Assembly (NCBI RefSeq): GCF_002161765.1
Contig: NZ_NFIN01000011.1
Coordinates: forward strand, 37,827-101,826
Direction: 5' to 3'
Source of the DNA: Bacteroides sp. An322
GTDB taxonomy: Bacteria; Bacteroidota; Bacteroidia; Bacteroidales; Bacteroidaceae
DNA: 64,000 nt
Shown here one piece after another: positions 44,751-54,000 of this stretch (positions are counted from its first letter, which is position 1; every line of letters starts with the position of its first letter). The translations under genes were made by a program, and so were the position numbers. Under the pieces are notes generated by a model. The model was not told the DNA's origin. It ran no database searches and saw nothing but the letters and a program-made list of their open reading frames with translations.

Positions 44751-44873
44751 TCAAACGCAGAAACGCAAAGACGTAAAGTTTACATTTTCAGAGAAGAAAA
44801 GTTTGCAGAAGATATTCTGTGGCTTTTGCCCTCTAAAATAATTTCTTTGCGTCTTTGCGCTTCTGCGTTTGAT
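44751..44873. repeat. Intergenic palindrome, family F1, copy 13 (long form)
   Basis: Outer arms AAACGCAGAAACGCAAAGAC and GTCTTTGCGCTTCTGCGTTT with a core containing TTTTCAGAGAAGAAAAG and CCCTCTAAAATA. It lies 12 nt past the alcohol dehydrogenase stop. Confidence 0.85.
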
Positions 44874-44884
44874 AAATAAGAAGT

Positions 44885-46057
44885 TTATTTATACGATTGC
44901 TTGTAAATGTTCAATACTTCATCATCGGTCAGCGGACGTGGATCGAGAGTGAATAAGCCTCCCATGGTTTCGCGTGCATTCTGCACCATTTTGGGAAGGT
45001 CTTCTTCTTTAATTCCCCAGCTGCTCAGCTTGATGTCGTCTACATGGCACTCCCGTTGCATCCGTACCAAAGCATCGATAAAATCGCTTGGACGGTTGCT
45101 CTTTTGTTGGGTCATAGCTTCTGCCATTTTCATGAAACGCTTCATGCAATCGTTGCGGAATGTTTCGAAATATGCCGTACTAATGGCAATTAAGCCAGCT
45201 CCATGTGGAAGTTCCGGATAATAGGCACTCATGGCATGCTCCATGGAATGTTCAGAGATGCAACTGGAAGTTGCTTCCACCAGTCCTGCCAACGTGCTTG
45301 CCCATGCCACTTTGGCGCGTGCCTTAATGTCGCGTCCGTCATTTACGGCAACCGGAAGGTATTTATAAAGCAAGCGGATTGCTTCTAATGCATACAAATC
45401 GCTTATCGGAGTGGCACAATTAGCCAAGAAACCTTCTGCTGCATGGAAGAAGGCATCAAAACCTTGGTATGCTGTAAGATGAGGAGGAATTGTGAGCATC
45501 AGGCTCGGGTCAATAATAGAGAGGGTAGGGAAAGTAAGCTGGTTTCCGAAACCGATTTTCTCTTGTTTTTCTTCGTTGGTGATTACTGTCCATGGGTCAG
45601 CTTCGGTGCCAGTACCGGCAGTTGTAGGAATGGCAACAATTGGAAGTACTTTCGTGACCGGACGTCCTTTGCCGCTTCCGCCTACAACGTAGTTCCAATA
45701 ATCCCCGTCATTGCATGCCATAATGGCAATGGCTTTTGCCGAGTCGATGCTGCTTCCGCCTCCCAGTCCGATGATAAAATCACATTTCTGCTCACGGCAG
45801 ATAGCTGCGGCTTCCATGACATGCGCTTTAATCGGGTTTGGAAGTATCTTGTCGTACACAATTGCCGCTACATCATTTTCGGTCAAGTATCCTATGACTT
45901 TATCCAAATATCCGTATTTCTTCATGGATGTTCCGCCTGAGATGACTATCATTGCTTTTTTACCGGGCAATGTTTCTGTAGCCAATTTCTTTATCTCACC
46001 GCACCCGAACAATATCTTGGTGGGTACGTACAAACTGAAAATAGGATTTGAGTTCAT
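44885..46057 (-). CDS. Iron-containing alcohol dehydrogenase
   Basis: A 390-residue NAD(P)-dependent Fe-ADH of the butanol/1,3-propanediol dehydrogenase type. The N-terminal nucleotide-binding part contains FIIGLGGGSSIDSAKAIAIM. Metal-binding positions are seen in YQGFDAFFHAAEGFLAN, SEHSMEHAMSAYYPELPHGA and the later helix. The physiological substrate (an aldehyde or alcohol from fermentation) cannot be fixed by sequence. A single gene with a -7 box upstream. Confidence 0.92.
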   Translation of the reverse strand: MNSNPIFSLYVPTKILFGCGEIKKLATETLPGKKAMIVISGGTSMKKYGYLDKVIGYLTENDVAAIVYDKILPNPIKAHVMEAAAICREQKCDFIIGLGGGSSIDSAKAIAIMACNDGDYWNYVVGGSGKGRPVTKVLPIVAIPTTAGTGTEADPWTVITNEEKQEKIGFGNQLTFPTLSIIDPSLMLTIPPHLTAYQGFDAFFHAAEGFLANCATPISDLYALEAIRLLYKYLPVAVNDGRDIKARAKVAWASTLAGLVEATSSCISEHSMEHAMSAYYPELPHGAGLIAISTAYFETFRNDCMKRFMKMAEAMTQQKSNRPSDFIDALVRMQRECHVDDIKLSSWGIKEEDLPKMVQNARETMGGLFTLDPRPLTDDEVLNIYKQSYK

Positions 46058-46087
46058 ATCTGTTTGCTTTTAAAAGTTCATGTTTCC

Positions 46088-46095
46088 CAAAGATA
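46088..46095 (-). promoter_or_regulatory. Putative -7 box for the Fe-ADH gene
   Basis: CAAAGATA on the plus strand reads TATCTTTG on the minus strand, 31 nt upstream of the start. Confidence 0.55.
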
Positions 46096-46195
46096 CAAAT
46101 AAAAACATAGTTTGTATCCGCTAAAGTGTTAAATATTCCAATAGGGGAGAGTAAAACCATTCATACGGATAGCGGGATTGCGGTGCGGGAATGAA

Positions 46196-46244
46196 AAAGG
46201 GCTGTATCAAACTAAAAACCACTTTCATTTTGATACAGCCCTTT
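46196..46244 (-). terminator. Terminator after the FKBP gene pair
   Basis: AAAGGGCTGTATCAAA pairs with TTTGATACAGCCCTTT, and on the minus strand the stem is followed by a T run. A closely related stem is found after rubredoxin at 48856. Confidence 0.8.
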
Positions 46245-46261
46245 ATTTTGATAGGCTTTGA

Positions 46262-47137
46262 TTATTTCTTAGCCGGAGTTTCTTCGATGTCAACCAATTC
46301 TATTTCAAAAATCAATGTAGAGAACGGTTTGATTTTGCCTGTGTTACGTGAGCCATAAGCCAGTTCTTGCGGGATATAGAGCAACCATTTTGAACCTACC
46401 GGCATCATGGTCAAAGCTTCGGTCCAGCCTTTGATAACTTGGTTGGCACGGAAGCTGGTCGGTTCTTTACGTTTGTATGAAGAATCGAATTCTGTACCGT
46501 CAATCAGTGTACCTTTGTAGTGTACCTTTACTTTTGAATCTGCGGTAGGCACTGCACCTTTTCCTTCTTTCAATACTTTGTATTGCAAGCCGCTCGGAGT
46601 AACCTTTATGCCTTCTTTGTCCTTATTGTTGGCAAGGAATTCTTCGTTTTCTTTCTTATAGTCAGCATATTTGGCTTCTAGCGCTTTTTCTTTGATAGCG
46701 TCTACTTGTGTACGGACGTAGATGCCTGCAGAATCAGGAGAAACAAGAGCTTGTTCTTTTACTGCTGCAATAAATCCGGCAAGGAAGTTTTCTTTTGTCA
46801 GGCTGTTCACTGAGTCGCCTTCAAAGATTTGGTTGTTAATGGCATCGAACATTTGTCCGCTTACTTGTTGGCCGATTTGCAGACCCATAAGGTAAGCTTT
46901 TTCTTTTGCATCGGTTTCTTTCATACCTTGCTCGATACCACGCACGAAATCAGCATAATGAGCTGAATCAATACCCATACGGCCTAAAGCGTAGTCTTGT
47001 AATCCCTGTGTGTTGCTGACACCCATCATATAAGAAAGGGTATCCACTTCATTCTTCATGTTGGCTTTCGGACCTTGTGCGCATGATGCCATGCCTGCAG
47101 CAATAGCCAAAGCCATTAAAAATGCACTTTTTTTCAT
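46262..47137 (-). CDS. FKBP-type peptidyl-prolyl isomerase, lipoprotein (FkpA-like)
   Basis: A 291-residue protein with a lipobox (AGMASC, Cys19). Residues about 25-180 form a helical dimerisation region as in FkpA/Mip, and 185-285 the FKBP domain (VKVHYKGTLIDGTEFDSSYK and KWLLYIPQELAYGSRNTGKI). It is expected to act as a periplasmic or membrane-anchored folding helper. It lies 27 nt downstream of a second FKBP gene on the same strand. Confidence 0.92.
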   Translation of the reverse strand: MKKSAFLMALAIAAGMASCAQGPKANMKNEVDTLSYMMGVSNTQGLQDYALGRMGIDSAHYADFVRGIEQGMKETDAKEKAYLMGLQIGQQVSGQMFDAINNQIFEGDSVNSLTKENFLAGFIAAVKEQALVSPDSAGIYVRTQVDAIKEKALEAKYADYKKENEEFLANNKDKEGIKVTPSGLQYKVLKEGKGAVPTADSKVKVHYKGTLIDGTEFDSSYKRKEPTSFRANQVIKGWTEALTMMPVGSKWLLYIPQELAYGSRNTGKIKPFSTLIFEIELVDIEETPAKK

Positions 47138-47164
47138 TTGCTTGATTGTTTATTTGATTGTTGA

Positions 47165-47749
47165 TTATAATACTTCGATAAGTTCCACTTCAAAAATCAG
47201 TGTGCTATGAGGCGGAATCAATTCGCCTGCGCCTTGTGCTCCGTATGCCAGGTCAGACGGGATGTAGAGTTTCCATTTTGCGCCTTCCGACATCAGCTGG
47301 AGTGCTTCTACCCAACCTTTGATTACTTGGTTCACGCCGAATACGGCAGGTTCGCCACGCTTGATAGAACTGTCAAACAAGGTTCCGTCAATCAACGTTC
47401 CCTCGTAATGGCAACGCACGCGGTCGGTTGCTTTCGGTTGTTTTCCGTTTCCTTCCTTGATTACCTCGTATTGAAGTCCGCTGGGGAGGGTTACAATATT
47501 CGGATTCTTCTTGTTTTCTTCCAAGAAAGCTTTTCCTTTGGCTATGTTTTCCGCATTCGCCTTTTCTTCCAGTTCGGTGAAATACTTGTTTACGATTTCA
47601 CGGGCTTCATTGTGCGTGATAGCCGTCTGATTCCCTTCCAATACGTCTTTGATTGCTTGTGCAAAGTCGTTTACGTCAATATTACGAGCACCCATGCTCC
47701 ACAAGTTTTGGCCTATACCCAGACCAATGGCGTAACTGAATTTATCCAT
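47165..47749 (-). CDS. FKBP-type peptidyl-prolyl isomerase without signal peptide
   Basis: A 194-residue protein with the same layout as its downstream neighbour: a helical N-terminal region (MDKFSYAIGLGIGQNLWSMG) and an FKBP domain (VRCHYEGTLIDGTLFDSSIK, KWKLYIPSDLAYGAQGAGEL). It has no signal sequence, so it is probably cytoplasmic. The pair appears to be a duplication with one secreted and one cytoplasmic product. A -7 box lies upstream. Confidence 0.92.
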   Translation of the reverse strand: MDKFSYAIGLGIGQNLWSMGARNIDVNDFAQAIKDVLEGNQTAITHNEAREIVNKYFTELEEKANAENIAKGKAFLEENKKNPNIVTLPSGLQYEVIKEGNGKQPKATDRVRCHYEGTLIDGTLFDSSIKRGEPAVFGVNQVIKGWVEALQLMSEGAKWKLYIPSDLAYGAQGAGELIPPHSTLIFEVELIEVL

Positions 47750-47791
47750 AAAGTATTTGAGTTAAAAGATATTACTTTTCGTTAGTCGGCG

Positions 47792-47799
47792 CAAAGGTA
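47792..47799 (-). promoter_or_regulatory. Putative -7 box for the FKBP pair
   Basis: CAAAGGTA on the plus strand reads TACCTTTG on the minus strand, 43 nt upstream of the first FKBP gene. Confidence 0.55.
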
Positions 47800-47844
47800 T
47801 CTTTTTTCTTTGAATAAGAGCTTCTATAAGCGATTAAAATTTCT

Positions 47845-47876
47845 TATTTTTGTGTGGTTATTATAATAATAGGAGG
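47845..47876 (+). promoter_or_regulatory. -7 box and ribosome-binding site of the sirtuin gene
   Basis: TATTTTTG (47845-47852) matches TAnnTTTG. AGGAGG at 47871-47876 is a true Shine-Dalgarno sequence 9 nt before the ATG at 47886, unusual in this window. It supports that start against an upstream in-frame ATG at 47850. Confidence 0.6.
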
Positions 47877-47885
47877 AACTTGCGT

Positions 47886-48593
47886 ATGAAAAAGCTGGTA
47901 ATATTGACAGGAGCAGGCATGAGTGCCGAAAGCGGAATCAGTACTTTCCGCGATTCTGGAGGGCTATGGGACCAATATCCGGTGGAACAAGTGGCTACGC
48001 CCGAAGGCTATGCCGCCAATCCCAAACTGGTGATTGACTTTTATAACACGCGCCGCAAAGAATTGCAAAACGTAAAGCCCAACCGAGGGCATGAGCTGAT
48101 AGCCGAACTGGAAAAGGATTTCGATGTGACGGTTATCACGCAAAACGTGGATAACCTGCACGAACGCGCCGGAAGCCACCACGTTATCCATTTACACGGA
48201 GAACTGACCAAGGTCACTTCCAGCCGGGAGCCGAACAATCCGAAATACATTAAGACATTGAAACCTGAGGAATGGGAAGTGAAAATGGGCGATTTGGCAG
48301 GTGACGGCTCCCAGCTTCGTCCGTTCATCGTTTGGTTTGGCGAAGCGGTGCCGATGATTGAAACTGCTATCGGATATGCCGAACAGGCGGATATCTTCGT
48401 CATTATCGGAACTTCGCTCAATGTTTATCCGGCGGCGGGATTGCTTTATTACGTACCTGCCGATGTGCCCGTCTATCTGATTGACCCGAAAGAAGTCGCT
48501 ATCGCTTCGGGAAGAAAAGTGCACGTCATCAGGAAAGGAGCTTCCGAAGGCATGAAAGAATTGAAAAATATGTTATTAAAAGAACAAGGATGA
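47886..48593 (+). CDS. cobB: NAD-dependent protein deacylase (sirtuin), zinc-cysteine-free
   Basis: About 235 residues. The NAD-binding motifs ILTGAGMSAESGISTFRD and VITQNVDNLHERAGS are complete, and the catalytic His is in HLHGEL. The Y-x-x-R pattern (DFYNTRRKEL) matches class III sirtuins that remove succinyl or malonyl groups. There is no cysteine anywhere in the protein, so the usual four-cysteine zinc site is absent. The stretch where it would sit reads TKVTSSREPNNPKYIKTLKP. The start is set by the AGGAGG site. Confidence 0.88.
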   Translation: MKKLVILTGAGMSAESGISTFRDSGGLWDQYPVEQVATPEGYAANPKLVIDFYNTRRKELQNVKPNRGHELIAELEKDFDVTVITQNVDNLHERAGSHHVIHLHGELTKVTSSREPNNPKYIKTLKPEEWEVKMGDLAGDGSQLRPFIVWFGEAVPMIETAIGYAEQADIFVIIGTSLNVYPAAGLLYYVPADVPVYLIDPKEVAIASGRKVHVIRKGASEGMKELKNMLLKEQG

Positions 48594-48605
48594 ACAAATC
48601 TTTCT

Positions 48606-48613
48606 TATCTTTG
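48606..48613 (+). promoter_or_regulatory. Putative -7 box for rubredoxin
   Basis: TATCTTTG, 49 nt upstream of the start codon and 12 nt after the sirtuin stop, so rubredoxin can be transcribed on its own. Confidence 0.55.
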
Positions 48614-48662
48614 TTATACCATTAAATAACAAGAGTGACTAACTTAAAAACAGATTTGCATT

Positions 48663-48827
48663 ATGAAAAAGTACATTTGCACCGTATGCGATTGGGAATA
48701 TGATCCCGCTAAAGGTGATCCGGATAACGGCATCGCTCCGGGTACAGCATTCGAAGACCTTCCGGAAGACTGGGTTTGCCCGGTTTGCGGAGTAGGAAAA
48801 GACGATTTCCAGCCGGTAGAAGAATAA
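48663..48827 (+). CDS. Rubredoxin
   Basis: A 54-residue iron protein. The four iron-binding cysteines are in the two classical knuckles [11 protein letters not shown] and [15 protein letters not shown]. The length and the ending (FQPVEE) are typical. It carries single electrons in the cytoplasm, in anaerobes often toward peroxide or superoxide reduction. The partner enzyme is not in the window. Confidence 0.95.
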   Translation: MKKYICTVCDWEYDPAKGDPDNGIAPGTAFEDLPEDWVCPVCGVGKDDFQPVEE

Positions 48828-48855
48828 GCTTCTGCTTAAGGCAGTATGATAAGGA

Positions 48856-48905
48856 AAGAGGCTGTCTCAAAATTGAAATAAGCTTTCATTTTGAGACAGC
48901 CTCTT
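48856..48905 (+). terminator. Terminator-like hairpin after rubredoxin
   Basis: AAGAGGCTGTCTCAAAAT pairs with ATTTTGAGACAGCCTCTT. The stem is near-perfect but the following T run is weak. The stem resembles the one at 46196 (GGCTGTMTCAAA core). Confidence 0.65.
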
Positions 48906-49051
48906 GTGGTATTTCTATTTGCTTGTGGCATCCGATTGGAATGTCCGCATTATGTACCCTGCTTCCATGCCGATCCTAGCCGGATGAAACCGGAGTTTCA
49001 TCCGTATGAAATTCATGATGCAGCCTAATGCGTTGGCTAATGCACCTATAT

Positions 49052-50767
49052 TCATTTGTATTCATATAATTTTACGTGCAGGATTTGAAAATCATCCACT
49101 CCGATGCGTGCGTGTCTTCCTTGGTGATCTTGGTCTCCATTCAACCGTCGGATAAAATTCATGCTTCCATCGGCGGCTATACTTACTTGGTCTACCGAAC
49201 CGATTCCAATGCGCTTTTCGCCTTTCCAACGGACTGAAGTAGCCTGTTCCCCTTCGCCTTTCAACACAAATCCGTCTTCTCCCAATTTGGCTTGCGCAGA
49301 GCTGAGAGCAGCTTCTTCCTTGCTTTTAAATTCAACGACAATGCCACTTCCGGCAATCAGGTATTCGTCTTCAGCCATACGGATGACTAATCCTCCCCCT
49401 TCGGGCCAAACACTTCCATCGGTCGCACGCGCATCCCAAGGCAAGGTAAAGAAATGCCTGCATATTAATAAGGTGTTGTCCCATTCCAATATGCGTTCCT
49501 TGTCTGCTTGGTTAAAAAGCAAGCCTTTCATAACGCCTTTCCCTTGGTACCGGGTAATGACAGGCATTAGTTCCTTTAGTTTCCGATAACTTTGGCTTAA
49601 AGGATAATCCGATGTGTCGGGAGCGTCTTCTATCGAAAACGGGCTGAAACCGATACCGTCATGTTCTCCGAAGACGTAGAAGGCACGTACGCCGTCATTC
49701 GGCTCCAGCCGGATTTCAGGGATAAAAAGGGGATTATTGTGCAGCTTGTATTGTGCGGTCCAATCAGTAAATCCTTTGTCATATAAATCCGGTGCCAACA
49801 AATCGATTCCCGGAGCGGCACAGTGCCAGATGTCTATCAGGTGCGCCAACGGTCCAGCCGAAGGATATTCACCGGGAGTACGTCCACGGCTATTCATGGC
49901 AGCATTGACGTACATGGGCAGATCATAGACCGCCCGTCCGCATTGTATCATGCGTTCTACATACGAAGCGTAATGCCACGCCATGAAAATTTCATCGGTA
50001 TACATATCGGCGCCAAATACTTCCTGCCAGGTCCCTTCTGTCTTTCCGCCTGCCTCCTGCCATTTCTTTGCCAGCCACGGGTGAAGCGTCTTCCGGTTTT
50101 GACTCAGGTATTTTAGCAACGTGTCCGGGACAGGTGCATTAAACAATCGGTTGGCTTCTTCGGAATGGTCGCGCGCGCTTTCTAACATGCCGATTTCGTT
50201 TTCCACCTGTATCATAATGACGGTATGCCTTTCTCCATCGGTCTCGGCAAGGTGTTTCATGAATGCAGAGAATGCCTTACAGTCTGCCCGGAACACATTC
50301 TCCGAGAAAGGGCTGGCTATTTCCAACGGCTTCCCAGACTCGGTACGTACGCGGGGATATTCCTTATAGTCCTGCTTGAACCACAGAGGAGCATAACAAC
50401 TCATCGAGTTTTTCCAGGCGCCAAACCAAAGGAAAACAATCCGCAAATCATTTTGCCGGGCTTGATGAATGGCTTGGTCTGTCAAAGAAAAATCAAATGT
50501 GCCTTCTTGCGCTTCAGTCAAGTCCCAATATGCAGGCACTAATACCGTATTCAATCCGAGGCGTTGCAATTTGGGGAAAATCCGTTCGATATCCTGTTGT
50601 GAAGAGGCGGATGAATTGCCTAATTCTCCTCCTAATATTAAATAAGGATGATTGTCTACAATGAGTTGGGTGGCAGAACCCTGCTTTTGCCAATGAGGGA
50701 CGTGTTGCGCAACGGCTTGCAACAGGCAAAAATTTACCAGCAAAATGCAAATCAAAATCTTTTTCAT
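49052..50767 (-). CDS. GH35-type glycoside hydrolase (DUF5597-like C-terminal part)
   Basis: About 571 residues with a signal peptide (MKKILICILLVNFCLLQAVA). The N-terminal TIM-barrel matches clan GH-A beta-galactosidases of family GH35: HPYLILGGELGNSS, the acid/base region VIMIQVENEIG and the nucleophile region FIPEIRLEPN. The C-terminal part reads like DUF5597, found behind GH35 barrels in some bacterial enzymes. It probably removes beta-galactosyl residues from an imported or surface-bound glycan. It diverges from the susC-susD genes and is the only enzyme of the locus. The start at 50767 is preferred over longer readings to 50872. Confidence 0.8.
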   Translation of the reverse strand: MKKILICILLVNFCLLQAVAQHVPHWQKQGSATQLIVDNHPYLILGGELGNSSASSQQDIERIFPKLQRLGLNTVLVPAYWDLTEAQEGTFDFSLTDQAIHQARQNDLRIVFLWFGAWKNSMSCYAPLWFKQDYKEYPRVRTESGKPLEIASPFSENVFRADCKAFSAFMKHLAETDGERHTVIMIQVENEIGMLESARDHSEEANRLFNAPVPDTLLKYLSQNRKTLHPWLAKKWQEAGGKTEGTWQEVFGADMYTDEIFMAWHYASYVERMIQCGRAVYDLPMYVNAAMNSRGRTPGEYPSAGPLAHLIDIWHCAAPGIDLLAPDLYDKGFTDWTAQYKLHNNPLFIPEIRLEPNDGVRAFYVFGEHDGIGFSPFSIEDAPDTSDYPLSQSYRKLKELMPVITRYQGKGVMKGLLFNQADKERILEWDNTLLICRHFFTLPWDARATDGSVWPEGGGLVIRMAEDEYLIAGSGIVVEFKSKEEAALSSAQAKLGEDGFVLKGEGEQATSVRWKGEKRIGIGSVDQVSIAADGSMNFIRRLNGDQDHQGRHARIGVDDFQILHVKLYEYK

Positions 50768-51005
50768 AAGCTTAAGTCCATTCATGTTAATGGTTACGGT
50801 ATAAATTGTTTCTGTTACAAAGATAAAAGGAATAGCAAGAAAGCTTCTTGAGAAATAGATGTTATACGGCATAAATCCCCGTTTTATTACAGTTTATGTA
50901 ACATACATGGTAAAAAATGTAACATTCGGGCTACTATTGTTAGACTAATTTCTATAAATTTGCATCGAAAAACAACTTATTTTACACGTTTAATACATTA
51001 ATATT
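50768..51005. promoter_or_regulatory. Divergent control region, GH35 gene versus susC1
   Basis: It holds the minus-strand -7 box TATCTTTG (50818-50825) for the GH35 gene and the plus-strand -7 box TAAATTTG (50955-50962) for susC1. ATGTAAC occurs at 50896-50902 and 50917-50923, exactly 21 bp apart, followed by GGGCTA at 50928. GTTAC occurs at 50793 and 50814, again 21 bp apart, within the GH35 leader. No good -33 box precedes either promoter, as expected for activator-dependent genes. Confidence 0.55.
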
Positions 51006-54000
51006 ATGAAAAGCGAAAATTGTTTTAAGTCTTTAAAACTGTTGTTTTTGCTCTGTATGGTCCCGTTATGGGCATTCGGACAAAACATTACAGTAAAGGG
51101 TGTAGTGAAAGATGCTACGGGACAAACAGTAATCGGTGCCAGTGTAGTCCAAAAAGGCACAACCAATGGTACAATCTCTGATTTTGATGGTAACTTTACA
51201 TTGGAAGTTCCTTCAGATGCGGTATTAACCATTTCTTTTGTGGGATATAAAACCCAGGAAATACCGGTTGCAGGAAAAACTTCATTAGAAGTGACATTGT
51301 CGGAAGATGCACAAATGCTGGACAATGTAATTGTTGTAGGTTATGGTACTCAGAAGAAAGAAGACTTGACTTCAGCTATTGCTACCTTGAGTCCTAAAGA
51401 AGTGTTGAAATCACCGGGTGGCATTACCGATGCATTGCAAGGAAGTACAGCCGGTGTAAACGTTTCGGGTGGAAAAATCCGTATCCGTGGTACGGCTTCT
51501 ATTACAGGTAGTACAGACCCGCTTTGGGTTGTGGATGGAATCATTGACGCTTCGGGCAATATTCCGAATGACGATGAAATCGAATCCATTCAGGTATTGA
51601 AAGACGCTGCATCTTGTGCCATCTACGGTGTGCGTGGTGCAAATGGTGTGATTTTGGTTACGACTAAGAAAGGTAAAGAAGGTAAGCCTAAAATCAGTTT
51701 CAATGCTTATGCGGGCTTTGGTTCTCCGACTAAGAAAGTAGACATGTTGAATGCGTATGATTACGGCGTTTATGTAAACGAACTTTATTATAACTCTTCA
51801 GATGCAGCGAGCATCGCCAATGGGACATGGAACCAGATTGTACCGACAGGAGTCGCTACTCCGAGTTCTCCTTTAAGCGATACAGATTGGTGGAATGAAT
51901 ATTTCTGCAATACAAATTACCAGAAATACGATGTATCTATCAGTGGCGGAAGCAAATATGCAAATTACCGTATCGGTGCTACTCACTCTGACAATGATGA
52001 CCAGATGCATAAGAATGACGTGAAAGTTGATAACATTTATGCGAATGTAGAAGGAACTGTAGGTCGTATTACTTACGGTGGACGTATTTTTGCGAACTAT
52101 AGCCGCACAAATGGATATACAGGAGCATCCCTGATGAATATGCTTATTACGTCTCCTAATTTACCTGTATACAATGAAGATGGCAGCTTTTTCTTAACCG
52201 GAAATAATAGTCGTGATGGAAATGATATTACTAATCAGGCTTGGTATCTTCATAACCAACAATTGCGTAATCGTTCGGTCAGCACCATGGGAAGTATCTT
52301 TGGTGAAATCAAGATATTCGATTGGCTGAAATACCGTTTGACTTATACCTATTCTTATTCACGTAATAACGATGCTACTATCATCCCTCAATATGATTTA
52401 GGCGCCAATTCAAGACAAGCTTATAACCAGCAAACAACAACGAAAGGCGGCAGCGGACATGAAGTGATTGAAAATTTGATTACTTTCGATCATACGTTCA
52501 ACGGAAAGCATAACCTTTCAGGAGTATTGGGTATGGTTTCTGAAAAGTTTGATGGATGGTCAACAGGTATTACAGGCCGTAGCAATGAATACAGCGGATT
52601 CGGTATCGAAAGCCGTTATCCGGATAATCAGACAATCATTAGTTCACAAACTAATCAAGCTTATTTCTCTTATTTGGCTCGTGTAATGTATTCATATAAT
52701 AGTAAATACATGATTACAGCCAATTTCCGTGCAGATGAATCTTCTAAGTTTGCAGATGGCAACCGTTGGGGATATTTCCCTTCTTTCTCTGTAGGTTGGA
52801 GAGTCAGTGAAGAAAAATGGATGAAAGAAGCTACTTCACATTGGCTTGATAATTTGAAAATTCGTGCAACATTGGGTTGGATTGGTAGTGCCAATGCTGT
52901 AGGGCTTTATGATTACCAATCTGTAGTAGAAAGTGATAACCGTTATTATACATTCGGTCCGAATCAGATTAATCCGGAAGGTTCTGCTTCAAATGCTCCC
53001 GCGCCGTTAATTGAGAATTTTGCTAATCAAGATTTGTCATGGGAAACAACGCGCGATGCAGGTGTGGGCTTTGATATGGATATGTTTAACAACAAATTCA
53101 GTTTAGTATTTGACTATTACAATCGTAAAACCACGGATATGCTTTTAGCTGTTCAAGTGCCTCGTTCTACCGGAAATATCAATACGGTCAACATGAATGT
53201 TGGTAGTATGACAAACTGGGGTATTGAAATTGCTGCAACTTATCGTGAACAGATAGGGGACTTTAAGTTTACTATCTCTCCGAATTTCTCTTTCTATCGC
53301 AATAAAATCACGAGTTTAGGTAGTAATGCATCACTGGCAGGAGGAAATACTTCTGTAGGTAACGTAACAATGAGTGTAGTAGGCAAACCCGTTGCACAGT
53401 TCTGGGGATATAAGACTGATGGCTTGTTCAAAACAGACGAAGAAGCAGCCAACTATGTAAATAAGGACGGACAACGTCTGCAACCATCTGCTAAAGCTGG
53501 TGACCTTAAATATGTAGATGTAAATGGTGACGGAACAATTTCTGATAGTGACAAGACTTTCATCGGTTCTTCTCTTCCAGACTGCTCTTTAGGTTTGAAC
53601 ATTACCGCTGAATATAAGGGTTTTGACTTCTCTATGCTATGGCAAGGAGACTTCGGAAACCAAATCTTCAATAACTGGAAATCTGAATTAATGGGAGGAT
53701 ATGCTGCTAAAAACCAAATGGCAGACATGAACGACCGTTTCCGTGCTCAAGACGTAACATTTACGACCGCAGGAGGTGAGACAATTACATTGCCAGCCAA
53801 TACCAATACAGATGTTCCGCGTGCTGTATGGAATGACCCGAATGGAAATCACACCCAAGCATCTGATTATTTCATTGAAAACGGTTCTTATTTCCGTTGT
53901 AACCGTATTACATTAGGTTATACATTTGATAAGAGTTTGCTTTCAAAGATTCATGTAGAATCCTTGCGTTTGTATATGGGCGTAAAGAATCCGTTCACTA

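Noticed and set aside
1425..44873. CRISPR array as explanation of the repeats
   Set aside because: The copies are dispersed over 43 kb, are palindromic, vary in length and have no regular spacers. No cas genes are present.
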